The position numbers and the translations under genes are program-made. 64,000 bases of DNA, from the NCBI RefSeq assembly GCF_030403435.1, contig NZ_JAUEPH010000006.1:186001-250000 (forward strand), in the 5' to 3' direction. Position 1 is the stretch's first letter. Each line of letters starts with the position of its first letter. Origin of the DNA: Algoriphagus sediminis (GTDB lineage: Bacteria; Bacteroidota; Bacteroidia; Cytophagales; Cyclobacteriaceae). This document shows, piece after piece, positions 44,899 through 56,200 of the stretch. The notes under the pieces were generated by a model. That model saw only the letters and a list, made by a program, of their open reading frames with translations. It had not been told where the DNA came from and did no database searches.

Positions 44899-46086
44899 AT
44901 GGCAAAAGAAACATTTGACCGATCCAAACCGCACGTGAACATCGGTACCATCGGACACGTCGACCATGGAAAAACTACTTTGACTGCTGCTATCACAACT
45001 GTGTTGGCTTCAAAGGGTCTATCTGAATTAAGAGACTTTTCTTCTATCGATAACGCACCGGAAGAAAAAGAAAGAGGTATTACGATTAATACTTCTCACG
45101 TAGAATATCAAACTGCAAACAGACACTACGCTCACGTTGACTGTCCAGGTCACGCTGACTACGTTAAGAACATGGTAACTGGTGCTGCCCAAATGGACGG
45201 TGCTATCCTTGTAGTAGCAGCTACTGACGGACCAATGCCACAAACTAGAGAGCACATCCTTCTTGCCCGTCAGGTAGGTGTACCTCAGTTGGTTGTATTC
45301 ATGAACAAGGTGGATATGGTTGATGATCCAGAACTTCTTGAATTGGTAGAAATGGAAGTAAGAGAACTTCTTTCTTTCTACGAATTCGACGGAGACAATA
45401 TTCCTGTGATCGCTGGTTCTGCTCTTGGAGCATTGAACGGTGAAGCTGAGTGGGTTGAAACTGTAGTTAAATTGATGGACGCGGTTGATGAATTTATCCC
45501 AACTCCAGAAAGAGCTGTTGATAAGGATTTCTTGATGCCTGTAGAAGACGTTTTCTCTATCACTGGTAGAGGTACTGTAGCAACTGGTAGAATCGAAAGA
45601 GGTGTAATTAACTCTGGTGACCCAGTTGATATTATCGGTATGGGAGCACAAGGATTGAAGTCTACTGTGACTGGTGTTGAGATGTTCCGTAAGATTTTGG
45701 ACAGAGGTGAAGCTGGCGATAACGTAGGTCTTCTTCTTAGAGGAATCGAGAAAGATCAGATTAAGAGAGGTATGATTATCTGTAAGCCAGGATCAGTAAC
45801 TCCACACGCTGAGTTCAAAGCCGAGGTTTACGTTCTTTCTAAAGAAGAAGGTGGACGTCACACACCATTCTTTAACAAGTACCGTCCACAGTTCTACTTA
45901 AGAACAACTGACGTAACTGGTGAGATCAAACTTCCTGAAAACGTGGAAATGGTAATGCCAGGTGATAACGTTACTATCCAAGTTAATCTTCTTAATAAGG
46001 TTGCTCTTGAGGTAGGACTTCGTTTCGCGATCAGAGAAGGTGGCCGTACTGTAGGTGCAGGTCAGGTTACTGAAATCCTAGACTAA
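44899..46086 (+). CDS. tuf: Elongation factor Tu
   Basis: A 395-residue EF-Tu with G1 GHVDHGKTT, switch [14 protein letters not shown]3 DCPGHADY, G4 NKVDMVDD and G5 GSALGALNG. Domains 2 and 3 follow, with a C-terminal [16 protein letters not shown]. It brings aminoacyl-tRNA to the ribosome. The codons are strongly biased to C-ending GAC/AAC/TAC/CAC forms, as expected for a very highly expressed gene. It follows three tRNA genes, as tufB does in E. coli. Confidence 0.98.
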   Translation: MAKETFDRSKPHVNIGTIGHVDHGKTTLTAAITTVLASKGLSELRDFSSIDNAPEEKERGITINTSHVEYQTANRHYAHVDCPGHADYVKNMVTGAAQMDGAILVVAATDGPMPQTREHILLARQVGVPQLVVFMNKVDMVDDPELLELVEMEVRELLSFYEFDGDNIPVIAGSALGALNGEAEWVETVVKLMDAVDEFIPTPERAVDKDFLMPVEDVFSITGRGTVATGRIERGVINSGDPVDIIGMGAQGLKSTVTGVEMFRKILDRGEAGDNVGLLLRGIEKDQIKRGMIICKPGSVTPHAEFKAEVYVLSKEEGGRHTPFFNKYRPQFYLRTTDVTGEIKLPENVEMVMPGDNVTIQVNLLNKVALEVGLRFAIREGGRTVGAGQVTEILD

Positions 46087-46112
46087 TACCTTTCTAGATT
46101 TATAAATTATAC

Positions 46113-46142
46113 AATGCGACTTCAATTTATTGGAGTCGCATT
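46113..46142 (+). terminator. Terminator after tuf
   Basis: A 9-bp stem (AATGCGACT / AGTCGCATT), further closed by CAA/TTG pairs, lies 26 bases after the tuf stop. The following T-rich bases overlap the -33 box of the next promoter. Confidence 0.75.
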
Positions 46143-46172
46143 TGTTTCTTTATTAATCAATAACTACTTTTG
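46141..46172 (+). promoter_or_regulatory. Promoter of the tRNA-Trp-secE-nusG-rpl unit
   Basis: TTTG (46141-46144), 20 bases, TACTTTTG (46165-46172), close to the Bacteroidota consensus, 28 bases before tRNA-Trp. Confidence 0.8.
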
Positions 46173-46200
46173 CGTTCCCATTAGCGGAACGTTCATTCAC

Positions 46201-46271
46201 ACGGGCATAGTTCAATGGCAGAATAGCGGTCTCCAAAACCGTTGATGGGAGTTCGAATCTCTCTGCCCGTG
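46201..46271 (+). tRNA. tRNA-Trp (CCA)
   Basis: The acceptor ACGGGCA pairs with TGCCCGT, the anticodon loop is CTCCAAA (CCA) and the discriminator is G. CCA follows directly in the DNA (46272-46274), unlike the other three tRNAs here. SecE starts 18 bases after the discriminator, so the tRNA is processed from the secE mRNA. Confidence 0.96.
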
Positions 46272-46289
46272 CCAATAAGAAAGTACACT

Positions 46290-46478
46290 ATGAATCTGAA
46301 AAACTTTGTTTTAGAAGCGTACGATGAAATGAGAAATAAGGTCACTTGGCCTAAATATTCATTTCTTCAAAACAGTGCGGTTTTGGTATTAGTAGCCTCC
46401 TTGATCTTCGCCCTATTTATAGGTGGAGTGGATTTAGGTTTCGAAAATATCATGACATGGTTTTATGATTTATTCTAA
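46290..46478 (+). CDS. secE: Preprotein translocase subunit SecE
   Basis: A 62-residue protein from ATG 46290; the longer frame from 46242 would start inside tRNA-Trp. It has the SecE amphipathic segment EAYDEMRNKVTWPKYSFLQNS, then one membrane helix (VLVLVASLIFALFIGGV). It stabilises SecY in the protein-export channel. Its place before nusG is the usual one. Confidence 0.95.
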   Translation: MNLKNFVLEAYDEMRNKVTWPKYSFLQNSAVLVLVASLIFALFIGGVDLGFENIMTWFYDLF

Positions 46479-46497
46479 TTGAATTGATTTTTACAGG

Positions 46498-47055
46498 ATG
46501 GCAGAACATAAGTGGTACGTACTCAGGGTGGTAGCTGGACAAGAAAAAAAGACGAAAACCTATCTCGATAATGAGATTAATAGGCAGACTCTTGAGGAAT
46601 TTATTCCTGAAGTCCTGATCCCTTCTGAGAAAGTCTACGAGATGCGAAATGGCAAAAAGCGTGTTAGGGAGAGAAATTTCTTTCCTGGGTATGTTTTAGT
46701 CAATGCGGATCTTTCGAATGGTGAAGCCAACCATGTAATTACAAGTATACCGGGAGTAATCGGCTTTTTAGGGTCAAACTCCGGGGGAGCTTCCAAAACC
46801 CCCGAGCCATTACGTCAGTCTGAAGTCAACCGTATTTTAGGTAAGGTTGAGGAGATTGATGAGTTTGCCGAGAAGCTGGATACACCATATATAGTCGGAG
46901 AGTCCGTAAAAGTGATGGACGGGCCCTTCAGTGGATTTACCGGGACGATTGAGGAGATATTTGATGACAAGAAGAAATTGAATGTTATGGTCAAGATCTT
47001 TGGTCGAAATACTCCTGTTGAATTAAACTTTATACAAGTAGAAAAACAAGACTAA
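46498..47055 (+). CDS. nusG: Transcription termination/antitermination protein NusG
   Basis: A 185-residue NusG with an NGN domain ([19 protein letters not shown] and [12 protein letters not shown]) and a C-terminal KOW domain ([21 protein letters not shown]). It binds RNA polymerase and links it to Rho or ribosomal S10. Starts 19 bases after secE and ends 3 bases before rplK. Confidence 0.97.
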   Translation: MAEHKWYVLRVVAGQEKKTKTYLDNEINRQTLEEFIPEVLIPSEKVYEMRNGKKRVRERNFFPGYVLVNADLSNGEANHVITSIPGVIGFLGSNSGGASKTPEPLRQSEVNRILGKVEEIDEFAEKLDTPYIVGESVKVMDGPFSGFTGTIEEIFDDKKKLNVMVKIFGRNTPVELNFIQVEKQD

Positions 47056-47058
47056 GCA

Positions 47059-47502
47059 ATGGCTAAGGAAATCACTGGTTATTTAAAATTACAAGTGAGA
47101 GGTGGCCAGGCTAACCCTTCACCTCCTGTAGGTCCAGCTCTTGGTTCCAAGGGTCTGAACATTATGGAGTTTTGTAAGCAATTCAACGCAAGGTCCCAAG
47201 AAAAAATGGGGCAATTGCTACCGGTTTTGGTTACAATTTATTCTGATAAGTCTTTTGACTTTGTCATTAAGACTCCTCCAGCAGCAAACATGCTGTTGCA
47301 GGCGGCAAAGCTAAAGAGTGGTTCTGCGGAGCCAAACAGAAAAAAGGTGGGTTCTGTAACCTGGGATCAGGTGAAAGAAATCGCTGAAGTGAAGATGCCT
47401 GACCTTAACGCTTTCAAAGTGGAATCTGCTATGAAAATGGTAGCGGGTACCGCTAGAAGTATGGGAATCAAAGTATCTGGACGAGCTCCTTGGGAGGCAT
47501 AA
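47059..47502 (+). CDS. rplK: 50S ribosomal protein L11
   Basis: A 147-residue L11 with the N-terminal [34 protein letters not shown] and the RNA-binding C-terminal half ([10 protein letters not shown]). Part of the GTPase-associated centre. Same unit as rplA, 10 bases apart. Confidence 0.98.
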   Translation: MAKEITGYLKLQVRGGQANPSPPVGPALGSKGLNIMEFCKQFNARSQEKMGQLLPVLVTIYSDKSFDFVIKTPPAANMLLQAAKLKSGSAEPNRKKVGSVTWDQVKEIAEVKMPDLNAFKVESAMKMVAGTARSMGIKVSGRAPWEA

Positions 47503-47512
47503 ATATTAGACT

Positions 47513-48211
47513 ATGGCGAAGTTAACTAAAAAGCTGAAAGCAGCACTTGAGAAATACGATCCTAGTCAGGAATATTCCCTTTCTGAAGCATCTTCTATTG
47601 TTAAGGAAATTACTGATGTGAAGTTTGACGCTTCCGTTGATTTGGACATCCGTTTGGGTGTAGATCCACGTAAAGCCGATCAAATGGTAAGAGGTGTTGT
47701 AGCACTTCCACACGGTACCGGTAAAGATATCAAAGTATTGGTTCTTTGCACTCCTGACAAAGTAGACGAGGCTACAGAAGCTGGTGCAGACTACGTAGGA
47801 TTAGATGACTACATAGCTAAAATCGAAGGTGGGTGGACTGACATTGATGTCATCATCACCCAGCCAAACGTAATGGCTAAAGTAGGTAGATTAGGGCGAG
47901 TATTGGGACCAAGAGGCCTGATGCCGAATCCAAAGGCAGGTACAGTTACTATGGATGTAGCTAAGGCTGTGAAAGAAGTGAAGGCTGGTAAGATTGATTT
48001 TAAAGTAGATAAGTTTGGAATCATTCACGCGAGCATCGCTAAAATATCTTTCTCACCAGAGAAAATCGAAGAGAATGCCAGGGAGCTTATCACGACGATC
48101 TCTAAGTTAAAGCCAGCATCTGCTAAAGGAACTTATTTCCAGAGTATCAACATTTCCAGCACTATGTCTCCGGGCATCAAGCTGGATAAATCAAGCATTC
48201 AAGGAATTTAA
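47513..48211 (+). CDS. rplA: 50S ribosomal protein L1
   Basis: A 232-residue L1 of the mobile stalk, with [29 protein letters not shown] and [22 protein letters not shown]. In many bacteria L1 represses its own L11-L1 mRNA; no target hairpin was identified here. Confidence 0.98.
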   Translation: MAKLTKKLKAALEKYDPSQEYSLSEASSIVKEITDVKFDASVDLDIRLGVDPRKADQMVRGVVALPHGTGKDIKVLVLCTPDKVDEATEAGADYVGLDDYIAKIEGGWTDIDVIITQPNVMAKVGRLGRVLGPRGLMPNPKAGTVTMDVAKAVKEVKAGKIDFKVDKFGIIHASIAKISFSPEKIEENARELITTISKLKPASAKGTYFQSINISSTMSPGIKLDKSSIQGI

Positions 48212-48213
48212 TC

Positions 48214-48756
48214 ATGACTAGAGCAGAAAAGAAAGAGATCATTGATGGTCTTACCGAGAAGCTAAAGGAAACTCCTTTCTTCTACATCACGGATGCTTCT
48301 GGTTTTGACGTAGCTACCGTGAATGCATTCCGAAGAATGTGTTTTGAAAAAGGAGTTGAGTACAAAGTGTACAAAAACACCTTGATTTCTAAAGCACTTG
48401 AGAATCTTGATCAAGATTTCTCAGAACTTTCGGAAAATGCGTTGAAAGGATTCTCAGGAATTTTATTCTCGAAGGAAACAAATAATTTGCCAGCAAAGGT
48501 ATTGCTGGATTTCAGAAAGAAATTAGGTAAGAAAGATGGGATGCCAGCTTTTAAAGGAGCTGCGATCGATACTGATATTATCCTCGGTGAGGATAACCTG
48601 ACCATGCTTTCTAAGCTGAAATCTAAGGATGAACTGTTGGGAGACCTATTGGGCTTGCTTCAGTCTCCAACTATGAACCTTCTTGGAGCTTTGCAAAGTG
48701 GACAAAACAATATTACTGGAGTTTTGAAGGCTTTGGAAGACAGAGGAGAAAATTAA
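48214..48756 (+). CDS. rplJ: 50S ribosomal protein L10
   Basis: A 180-residue L10 that anchors L7/L12 dimers. It has YKVYKNTLISKAL and GFSGILFSKE in the rRNA-binding part, and a C-terminal helix for L12 (QSPTMNLLGALQSGQNNITGVLKAL). Two bases separate it from rplA. Confidence 0.96.
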   Translation: MTRAEKKEIIDGLTEKLKETPFFYITDASGFDVATVNAFRRMCFEKGVEYKVYKNTLISKALENLDQDFSELSENALKGFSGILFSKETNNLPAKVLLDFRKKLGKKDGMPAFKGAAIDTDIILGEDNLTMLSKLKSKDELLGDLLGLLQSPTMNLLGALQSGQNNITGVLKALEDRGEN

Positions 48757-48796
48757 AAAACTAATCAAAAACAGAAAATTTTAAATTTATAATACA

Positions 48797-49177
48797 ATGG
48801 CAGATATCAAAGAAATTGCAGAAGGGTTGGTAAACTTGACTGTAAAAGAGGTTCAAGAATTGACAAACCTGCTTAAGGAAGAGTACGGAATCGAGCCTGC
48901 TTCAGCTGGAGCTGTAGTAGTAGCTGGTGGTGCTGGTGGCGGTGAAGCTGAAGCTGCAGAAGAGAAAACATCTTTTGATGTAATTCTTAAGGCAGCAGGT
49001 GCTTCTAAGCTAGCTGTAGTAAAATTGGTTAAAGAATTGACTGGACTTGGATTGAAAGATGCTAAGGAGCTAGTTGACTCTGCACCAAAGGCCCTTAAAG
49101 AAGGTATAGCAAAAGACGAAGCTGAGGCTCTTAAGAAGTCCTTGGAAGAGGCTGGCGCTGAAGTAGAAATCAAGTAA
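48797..49177 (+). CDS. rplL: 50S ribosomal protein L7/L12
   Basis: A 126-residue stalk protein. An N-terminal dimer domain is followed by an Ala/Gly-rich hinge ([19 protein letters not shown]) and a C-terminal factor-binding domain ([38 protein letters not shown]). Two hairpins follow it. Confidence 0.97.
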   Translation: MADIKEIAEGLVNLTVKEVQELTNLLKEEYGIEPASAGAVVVAGGAGGGEAEAAEEKTSFDVILKAAGASKLAVVKLVKELTGLGLKDAKELVDSAPKALKEGIAKDEAEALKKSLEEAGAEVEIK

Positions 49178-49181
49178 TTTG

Positions 49182-49211
49182 TTAAACCAGAGCCAATAGG
49201 ACCTGGTTTAA
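49182..49211 (+). other. First hairpin after rplL
   Basis: TTAAACCAG pairs with CTGGTTTAA over a 12-base loop, directly after the rplL stop. It lacks a T-tract, so it may be a processing or stability element rather than a terminator. Confidence 0.5.
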
Positions 49212-49217
49212 CTCCTA

Positions 49218-49245
49218 AGACCTGACTAAATCAGTCAGGTCTTTT
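49218..49245 (+). terminator. Attenuator or terminator between rplL and rpoB
   Basis: A 10-bp perfect stem (AGACCTGACT / AGTCAGGTCT) with a 5-base loop runs into TTTT. RpoB begins 88 bases later without a strong promoter match, so partial read-through is expected, as at the E. coli rplL-rpoB attenuator. Confidence 0.8.
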
Positions 49246-49333
49246 CCTGTTTATGCACAGGTCTAAAATTGCATTATAATTAGCTAAAATTGTAGCTAAA
49301 TAAGAATTTATTTCACTATAAACACAAACTACC

Positions 49334-52300
49334 TTGGCTATCAAGAATCAAACCGAAAGGAAAAGTTTCTCCTCCATTAAGGTGGTCAAAGACTATCCCG
49401 ATTTCTTAGATATTCAATTGCAGTCCTTTAAGGATTTCTTCCAATTGGATACTCCTGCTGAAAAGCGTCGTGCGGATGGATTATTTAAAGTATTTTCTGA
49501 AAACTTCCCAATCAGTGATTCTCGTGAGAATTTCACTTTGGAGTTTATCGATTATGCTGTAGATCCTCCAAAATACAACGTGGGCGAGTGCATTGACCGC
49601 GGACTGACCTACTCAGTTCCTCTCAAGGCAAAGCTTAGATTATTATGTCATGATGAGGACAATGAAGATTTTGAGACCATCGAGCAAGAGGTCTTTCTAG
49701 GAAATCTTCCTTACATGACAGAAAAAGGTTCTTTTGTGATCAATGGAGCAGAAAGAGTTATCGTTTCTCAGCTTCACAGGTCACCTGGAGTTTTCTTTGC
49801 TCAGAGTAAGCATACGAATGGAACAAAGCTGTATTCAGCTAGAATCATTCCTTTTAAAGGTTCTTGGATCGAATTCGCTACAGACATTAATAATGTTATG
49901 TACGCTTATATCGATCGTAAGAAGAAGTTTCCTGTAACCACTCTATTGAGAGCGATTGGTTATGGATCTGATAAAGATATACTTGATCTGTTTGGGCTTT
50001 CAGAAGAAGTGAAGGCAAATAAAACTGCCCTTAAGAAAGCCGTAAACCGAAAGCTGGCTGCCCGTGTTTTGAGAACTTGGGTTGAAGACTTTGTGGATGA
50101 GGATACTGGTGAGGTAGTTTCTATCGATAGGAATGAAGTACTTCTCGAAAGAGATACTGTCCTTACCCCTGAAGATGTAGACTTGATTTTGGAATCTGGA
50201 GCTAAAAGCATCATCCTTCACAGGGAAGATGTGAACATTGCAGATTACTCTATTGTCTACAATACTCTTCAAAAGGATAACTCAAATTCTGAAAAGGAAG
50301 CGGTTGAGGTAATTTATCGACAACTTAGAAATACAGAAGCACCTGATGAGTCTACCGCTCGTGAGGTGATAAATAGTCTTTTCTTCTCCGATAAGAGATA
50401 TGATCTTGGAGAAGTAGGACGATATAGAATTAACAAAAAGCTTGGTCTTGATATCGAGGCTGAGAAAATTGTCTTGACCAAGGACGATATCATTTCTATT
50501 GTGAAGTATTTGATCGGCTTAATCAATTCGAAAGCAGTAGTGGATGATATTGATCACTTGAGTAATAGAAGAGTTAGAACTGTAGGCGAACAACTTTACA
50601 GTCAATTCGGAGTTGGTCTTGCGAGAATGGCGAGAACCATCCGTGAAAGAATGAATGTTCGGGATAATGAGGACTTCAAGCCTGTAGACTTGATCAACGC
50701 AAGAACACTTTCTTCTGTGATCAATTCCTTTTTCGGAACCAATCAGCTTTCTCAGTTTATGGATCAAACGAATCCATTGGCAGAGCTGACTCATAAGAGA
50801 AGGCTTTCTGCTTTGGGACCTGGTGGACTATCCAGAGAAAGAGCAGGTTTCGAGGTTCGAGACGTTCACTACACGCACTACGGTCGACTTTGTACTATCG
50901 AAACTCCTGAAGGACCAAACATTGGTTTGATCTCCTCTTTGTGCGTTCACGCGAAAGTGAATTCAATGGGCTTCCTTGAGACACCTTATAGAAAGGTGAA
51001 AAATGGAAAAGTCGCAATGAAGAAAGATGACATTATTTTCCTTACAGCGGAGGAAGAAGATGATCATAATATTGCTCAGGCAAATGCCCCACTAGATGAT
51101 TCAGGGAAATTTGTCAACGAAAAAGTAAAGGCAAGATTTGAAGGTGACTTCCCAGTTCTTGATCCAAAGGAAATCAGCTACATGGATGTTGCGCCGAATC
51201 AGATTGTATCTGTTGCCGCTTCGTTGATTCCTTTCTTGGAGCATGATGATGCGAACAGAGCACTGATGGGATCAAACATGCAGCGCCAGGCAGTTCCTTT
51301 GCTTAAGGCGGAGTCTCCAATCGTAGGTACCGGACTAGAGGCGAGAGCCGCAGTAGATTCCAGATCGCTTATCATAGCTGAGGCTAATGGTGTTGTGGAT
51401 TATGTGGATGCTTGTAAAATTACAATCAAATATGATTTGACTGATGATGAGCTCCTAGTAAACTTCTCCGATGAGTACAAAACCTATGACTTGATTAAGT
51501 TCAGAAGAACTAACCAAGACACTACCATCAACCTGACGCCATTGGTGCTGAAAGGGCAGAAAGTAGTTAAGGGTCAGGTTCTGGTAGAAGGATATTCTAC
51601 GAACGAAGGTGAACTTGCTTTAGGTAAGAACCTTAAAGTGGCATACATGCCATGGCAAGGTTATAACTTTGAGGATGCGATCGTGATTTCTGAGCGTGTA
51701 GTAAGAGAGGATATTTTTACCTCTATCCACGTGGAAGAGTTCCAGCTTGAAGTAAGAGATACTAAAAGAGGAGAGGAAGAATTGACTTCTGAAATTCCTA
51801 ACGTATCTGAGGAAGCAGTTAAGCATCTCGACGAAAATGGAATCATCCGAATCGGAGCTGAGATCAAAGAAGGTGACATCATCATTGGTAAGATTACTCC
51901 AAAAGGTGAAACGGACCCTACTCCGGAAGAAAAGCTTCTTAGAGCAATCTTTGGAGATAAGGCAGGTGATGTGAAGGACGCTTCTTTGAAAGCTTCCCCA
52001 TCTCTTAACGGCGTAGTAATTGAAACCAAATTATTCTCCAGACCTAAGAAGGACAAAGATCATCGAGCAAAATCTAAGGCTGAGGTTGAAAAGCTAAAGG
52101 CAAGGTACTCTAAGGACCTTCTTGCGATCAGAGAGAGAATGATCAATAAGTTGGTGACTATTCTGGATGGACAGACCTCTCAGGGAGTGAAGCATAAGTT
52201 CGGTGATGAGATCATCAGTAAGGGAACAAAGTTCAATGCGAAAAACATTGAGAATAATTTATTCCCAGCGAAGAATCCTTATAGAGACGAGTCTAACTAC

Positions 52301-53209
52301 AATGTTCCAGAGGAGGCAAACTTGATCTCTGATATCATTCTTGATGATTGGACTAAGGATGAGCGCATCAATGATCTAATCGTTAAATTGGTTAAAAATT
52401 ATACCAATTCGCGAAACGAAATCAGTGGTGTATTCAAGAGAGAAAGATTCACCTTAGAGGTAGGAGATGAGCTTCCTGCAGGTATCGTTCAGCTTGCGAA
52501 AGTTTACGTGGCTAAAAAGCGTAAACTGAAAGTAGGTGATAAGATGGCTGGTCGTCACGGAAACAAAGGTATTGTAGCTCGAATCGTTAGAGACGAGGAC
52601 ATGCCATTCCTTGAGGATGGAACTCCAATGGACATCGTCTTGAATCCACTTGGTGTACCTTCCAGAATGAACATTGGTCAGATTTTTGAAACTGTACTTG
52701 CATGGGCCGGTCAGAAACTAGGTAAGAAATATGCTACTCCTATTTTCGATGGAGCTACCATGGAAGAAGTTTCAAATGAGCTAGAGCTTGCCGGTCTTCC
52801 AGCATTTGGTAGAACTTACCTTTATGATGGATTATCTGGAAATAGATTTGATCAGCCGGTAACCGTGGGTATTGCTTATATGCTGAAGCTGGGTCACCTA
52901 GTCGATGATAAGATGCACGCAAGATCTATCGGGCCATACTCTCTGATTACGCAGCAACCATTGGGTGGTAAAGCTCAGTTTGGTGGCCAGCGATTTGGAG
53001 AGATGGAGGTATGGGCACTCGAGGCATTCGGTGCTTCTCATGTACTGCAAGAGATTCTTACAGTGAAGTCTGACGATGTAATCGGTCGTGCAAAAGCATA
53101 CGAGTCGATTGTGAAAGGTGAAAACCTTCCTAAGCCAAATATTCCTGAATCATTCAATGTATTGGTTCATGAGCTAAGAGGCTTGGCATTAGAGATTACC
53201 TTAGATTAA
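49334..53209 (+). CDS. rpoB: DNA-directed RNA polymerase subunit beta
   Basis: A 1,291-residue beta subunit starting at TTG 49334. The rifampicin region is wild type ([45 protein letters not shown] broken into its usual motifs, with the key Asp, His and Ser present). [12 protein letters not shown] and [24 protein letters not shown] close the protein. The gene follows rplL through the attenuator and precedes rpoC by 46 bases. Confidence 0.97.
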   Translation: MAIKNQTERKSFSSIKVVKDYPDFLDIQLQSFKDFFQLDTPAEKRRADGLFKVFSENFPISDSRENFTLEFIDYAVDPPKYNVGECIDRGLTYSVPLKAKLRLLCHDEDNEDFETIEQEVFLGNLPYMTEKGSFVINGAERVIVSQLHRSPGVFFAQSKHTNGTKLYSARIIPFKGSWIEFATDINNVMYAYIDRKKKFPVTTLLRAIGYGSDKDILDLFGLSEEVKANKTALKKAVNRKLAARVLRTWVEDFVDEDTGEVVSIDRNEVLLERDTVLTPEDVDLILESGAKSIILHREDVNIADYSIVYNTLQKDNSNSEKEAVEVIYRQLRNTEAPDESTAREVINSLFFSDKRYDLGEVGRYRINKKLGLDIEAEKIVLTKDDIISIVKYLIGLINSKAVVDDIDHLSNRRVRTVGEQLYSQFGVGLARMARTIRERMNVRDNEDFKPVDLINARTLSSVINSFFGTNQLSQFMDQTNPLAELTHKRRLSALGPGGLSRERAGFEVRDVHYTHYGRLCTIETPEGPNIGLISSLCVHAKVNSMGFLETPYRKVKNGKVAMKKDDIIFLTAEEEDDHNIAQANAPLDDSGKFVNEKVKARFEGDFPVLDPKEISYMDVAPNQIVSVAASLIPFLEHDDANRALMGSNMQRQAVPLLKAESPIVGTGLEARAAVDSRSLIIAEANGVVDYVDACKITIKYDLTDDELLVNFSDEYKTYDLIKFRRTNQDTTINLTPLVLKGQKVVKGQVLVEGYSTNEGELALGKNLKVAYMPWQGYNFEDAIVISERVVREDIFTSIHVEEFQLEVRDTKRGEEELTSEIPNVSEEAVKHLDENGIIRIGAEIKEGDIIIGKITPKGETDPTPEEKLLRAIFGDKAGDVKDASLKASPSLNGVVIETKLFSRPKKDKDHRAKSKAEVEKLKARYSKDLLAIRERMINKLVTILDGQTSQGVKHKFGDEIISKGTKFNAKNIENNLFPAKNPYRDESNYNVPEEANLISDIILDDWTKDERINDLIVKLVKNYTNSRNEISGVFKRERFTLEVGDELPAGIVQLAKVYVAKKRKLKVGDKMAGRHGNKGIVARIVRDEDMPFLEDGTPMDIVLNPLGVPSRMNIGQIFETVLAWAGQKLGKKYATPIFDGATMEEVSNELELAGLPAFGRTYLYDGLSGNRFDQPVTVGIAYMLKLGHLVDDKMHARSIGPYSLITQQPLGGKAQFGGQRFGEMEVWALEAFGASHVLQEILTVKSDDVIGRAKAYESIVKGENLPKPNIPESFNVLVHELRGLALEITLD

Positions 53210-53255
53210 TTTGGCTTATCGGGCCTGAAAAGGCCCAAACCTATATTCAAAAACT

Positions 53256-56200
53256 ATGGCGTTTAGAAAAAATAAAAAACTCAACAATGACTTTTCAAGA
53301 GTGACCATCAGTTTGGCCTCTCCAGAATCTATTCTGGATAGCTCAAACGGAGAGGTGACTCAGCCAGAAACCATCAACTACAGAACGTACAAGCCTGAAA
53401 TGGGCGGTTTGTTCTGTGAGAGAATTTTTGGTCCAGTGAAAGACTGGGAGTGTCATTGTGGAAAATATAAGCGTATTCGATATAAAGGCATCATTTGCGA
53501 TCGATGTGGTGTTGAGGTGACAGAGAAGAAAGTGCGTAGAGAGCGAATGGGTCACATCGAGTTGGTGGTTCCTGTAGCTCATATTTGGTACTTCAAATCT
53601 CTTCCAAATAAGATCGGATATCTATTAGGTCTTCCGACCAAAAAGCTTGATCAAATTGTATACTACGAGCGATATGCTGTAGTGCAGCCAGGTATCAAAG
53701 AAGAGGATGGAGTTCAATATCTGGACTTCCTGACTGAAGATGAGTATCTGGATATTATGGATAAACTTCCGAAGGAGAATCATCAATTAGATGACGATGA
53801 TCCAAATAAGTTTATCGCTAAGATGGGTGCTGAAGCTCTTGAAATGCTTCTTGCTCGTCTCGATCTAGATGATCTTTCTTACTCCTTGAGACATCAGGCA
53901 GCAACTGATACCTCTCAGCAGAGAAAAGCTGAGGCGTTGAAGAGACTGAAAGTTGTTGAGGCTTTCAGAGATGCCAGGACCAGAATTGAGAATCGTCCTG
54001 AGTGGATGATCGTGAGAATGGTTCCAGTGATCCCGCCAGAATTGAGACCTTTGGTTCCTCTTGATGGTGGTAGATTCGCTACCTCTGACTTGAATGATCT
54101 TTATAGAAGAGTAATCATCAGAAATAACCGATTGAAGCGTTTGATCGATATTAAGGCACCTGAGGTGATCTTGAGAAACGAAAAGAGAATGCTTCAGGAG
54201 GCTGTTGACTCCTTATTTGATAATTCAAGAAAAGTAAATGCGGTAAGATCAGATGGAAATCGTGCGCTAAAATCCCTTTCTGATATGTTGAAAGGTAAGC
54301 AAGGTCGTTTCCGTCAAAACTTGCTCGGTAAGCGTGTGGATTACTCCGGTCGTTCGGTGATCGTAGTGGGTCCTGAATTGAAGCTTCACGAGTGTGGTCT
54401 TCCTAAAAATATGGCTGCGGAGCTTTTCAAGCCTTTTATTATCAGGAAACTAATCGAAAGAGGTATTGTGAAGACTGTAAAGTCTGCTAAGAAGATTGTT
54501 GATCGTAAGGATCCGGTAGTATGGGATATTCTTGAAAATGTATTGAAAGGACACCCTGTATTGCTTAACCGTGCTCCTACGCTTCACAGATTAGGTATTC
54601 AGGCTTTCCAGCCAAAGCTTATAGAAGGTAAAGCGATTCAGCTTCACCCATTGGTGTGTACTGCATTTAATGCGGATTTTGACGGTGACCAAATGGCCGT
54701 TCACGTTCCGCTTGGACATGAAGCTATTCTTGAGGCTTCTACCCTAATGCTTTCTGCTCACAATATCCTTAACCCTGCAAATGGAGCACCAATTACGGTA
54801 CCTTCTCAGGATATGGTTTTGGGTCTGTATTATGTGACCAAAGGTAAAAAGTCAACACCTGAAGAGCCTGTTCCAGGTGAGGGGATGACTTTCTATAGCC
54901 AGGAAGAGGTAATCATTGCTCTCAATGAAGGGGCAATTTCTCAGCATGCAAATATTAAGTGTAAAGTTAATGTGCGTGATGCAAGCGGCGAGATCAAAGA
55001 GCAGATCGTAGAAACGGTTGCTGGTAGGTTGATCTTCAACCAATATGTACCTGAGGAAGTAGGGTTTGTAAATGAGCTTTTGACCAAGAAGAAATTGCAG
55101 CAAATTATCGCTCAGGTAGTGAAGGTTTGTGGAATTTCAAGAACGGCTCAATTCCTTGATGACATTAAGAGTCTTGGATTCCAAATGGCATATCGAGGTG
55201 GACTTTCTATGGGACTTAATGACGTAATTATTCCTGAGGAGAAAGATCCAATGATTGCTAAGGCGCAGGAGGAAGTTGACCAAGTATGGAATAACTACTT
55301 AATGGGTCTGATTACAGATAACGAAAGATATAACCAGGTAATTGACATCTGGACTCGTACCAACTCTCATCTGACTAATAATCTGATGAAGCAGATGGAA
55401 GAGGATAAGCAAGGGTTCAATGCTATTTATATGATGATGCACTCAGGAGCAAGAGGTTCCAGAGAGCAAATTCGTCAGCTGGGTGGCATGAGAGGTTTGA
55501 TGGCGAAACCACAGAAAAACCTTCAAGGGTCTGTTGGTGAGATTATCGAAAACCCAATTCTTTCCAACTTTAAGGAAGGTCTTGATGTATTGGAATACTT
55601 TATCTCCACTCACGGTGCGAGAAAAGGTCTTGCAGATACAGCTCTTAAAACTGCCGATGCTGGTTATTTGACCCGTCGATTGGTAGATGTAGCCCAGGAT
55701 ATGATTGTTACCGAAGAGGACTGCGGAACCTTGAGAGGCCTAGTGGTAGAACCACTTCGTGACAATGACGAGATTGTTGAGCCACTTTCTGAAAGAATTG
55801 TAGGTAGAGTATCCGTTCATGATGTTTATGATCCACAAACTGATGAACTAATCATCAGTGCTGGTGAAGAAATTTCTGATGAGATAGCTGCCAAGGTAGA
55901 TGAATCATCTATTGAAGAGGTGGAAATCAGATCCGTTTTGACTTGTGAAACCCGTAGAGGTGTTTGCTCTAAGTGTTATGGTAGAAACTTGGCTACTGGC
56001 AATATCGTCCAAAACGGTGAGTCCGTTGGTGTGATTGCTGCTCAGTCCATTGGTGAACCAGGAACACAGCTTACCCTGAGAACTTTCCACGTAGGTGGTA
56101 CTGCATCCAACATGGCTGTAGAGGCTTCCATTACTGCGAAATTTGAAGGTAAGGTTGAGTTTGACGAAGAGCTAAGATGGATCGAGTCTTCCAATAAGGA

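Noticed and set aside
45028-45651. 207-residue frame antisense to tuf
   Set aside because: A shadow of the biased tuf codons; Ser/Val/Tyr-rich composition, no start signals, tuf is certain on the other strand.
46242-46289. N-terminal extension of secE
   Set aside because: Would begin inside tRNA-Trp; family N-terminus fits ATG 46290.
50700-50950. Possible rifampicin-resistance changes in rpoB
   Set aside because: The key Asp, His and Ser of the resistance cluster are wild type.
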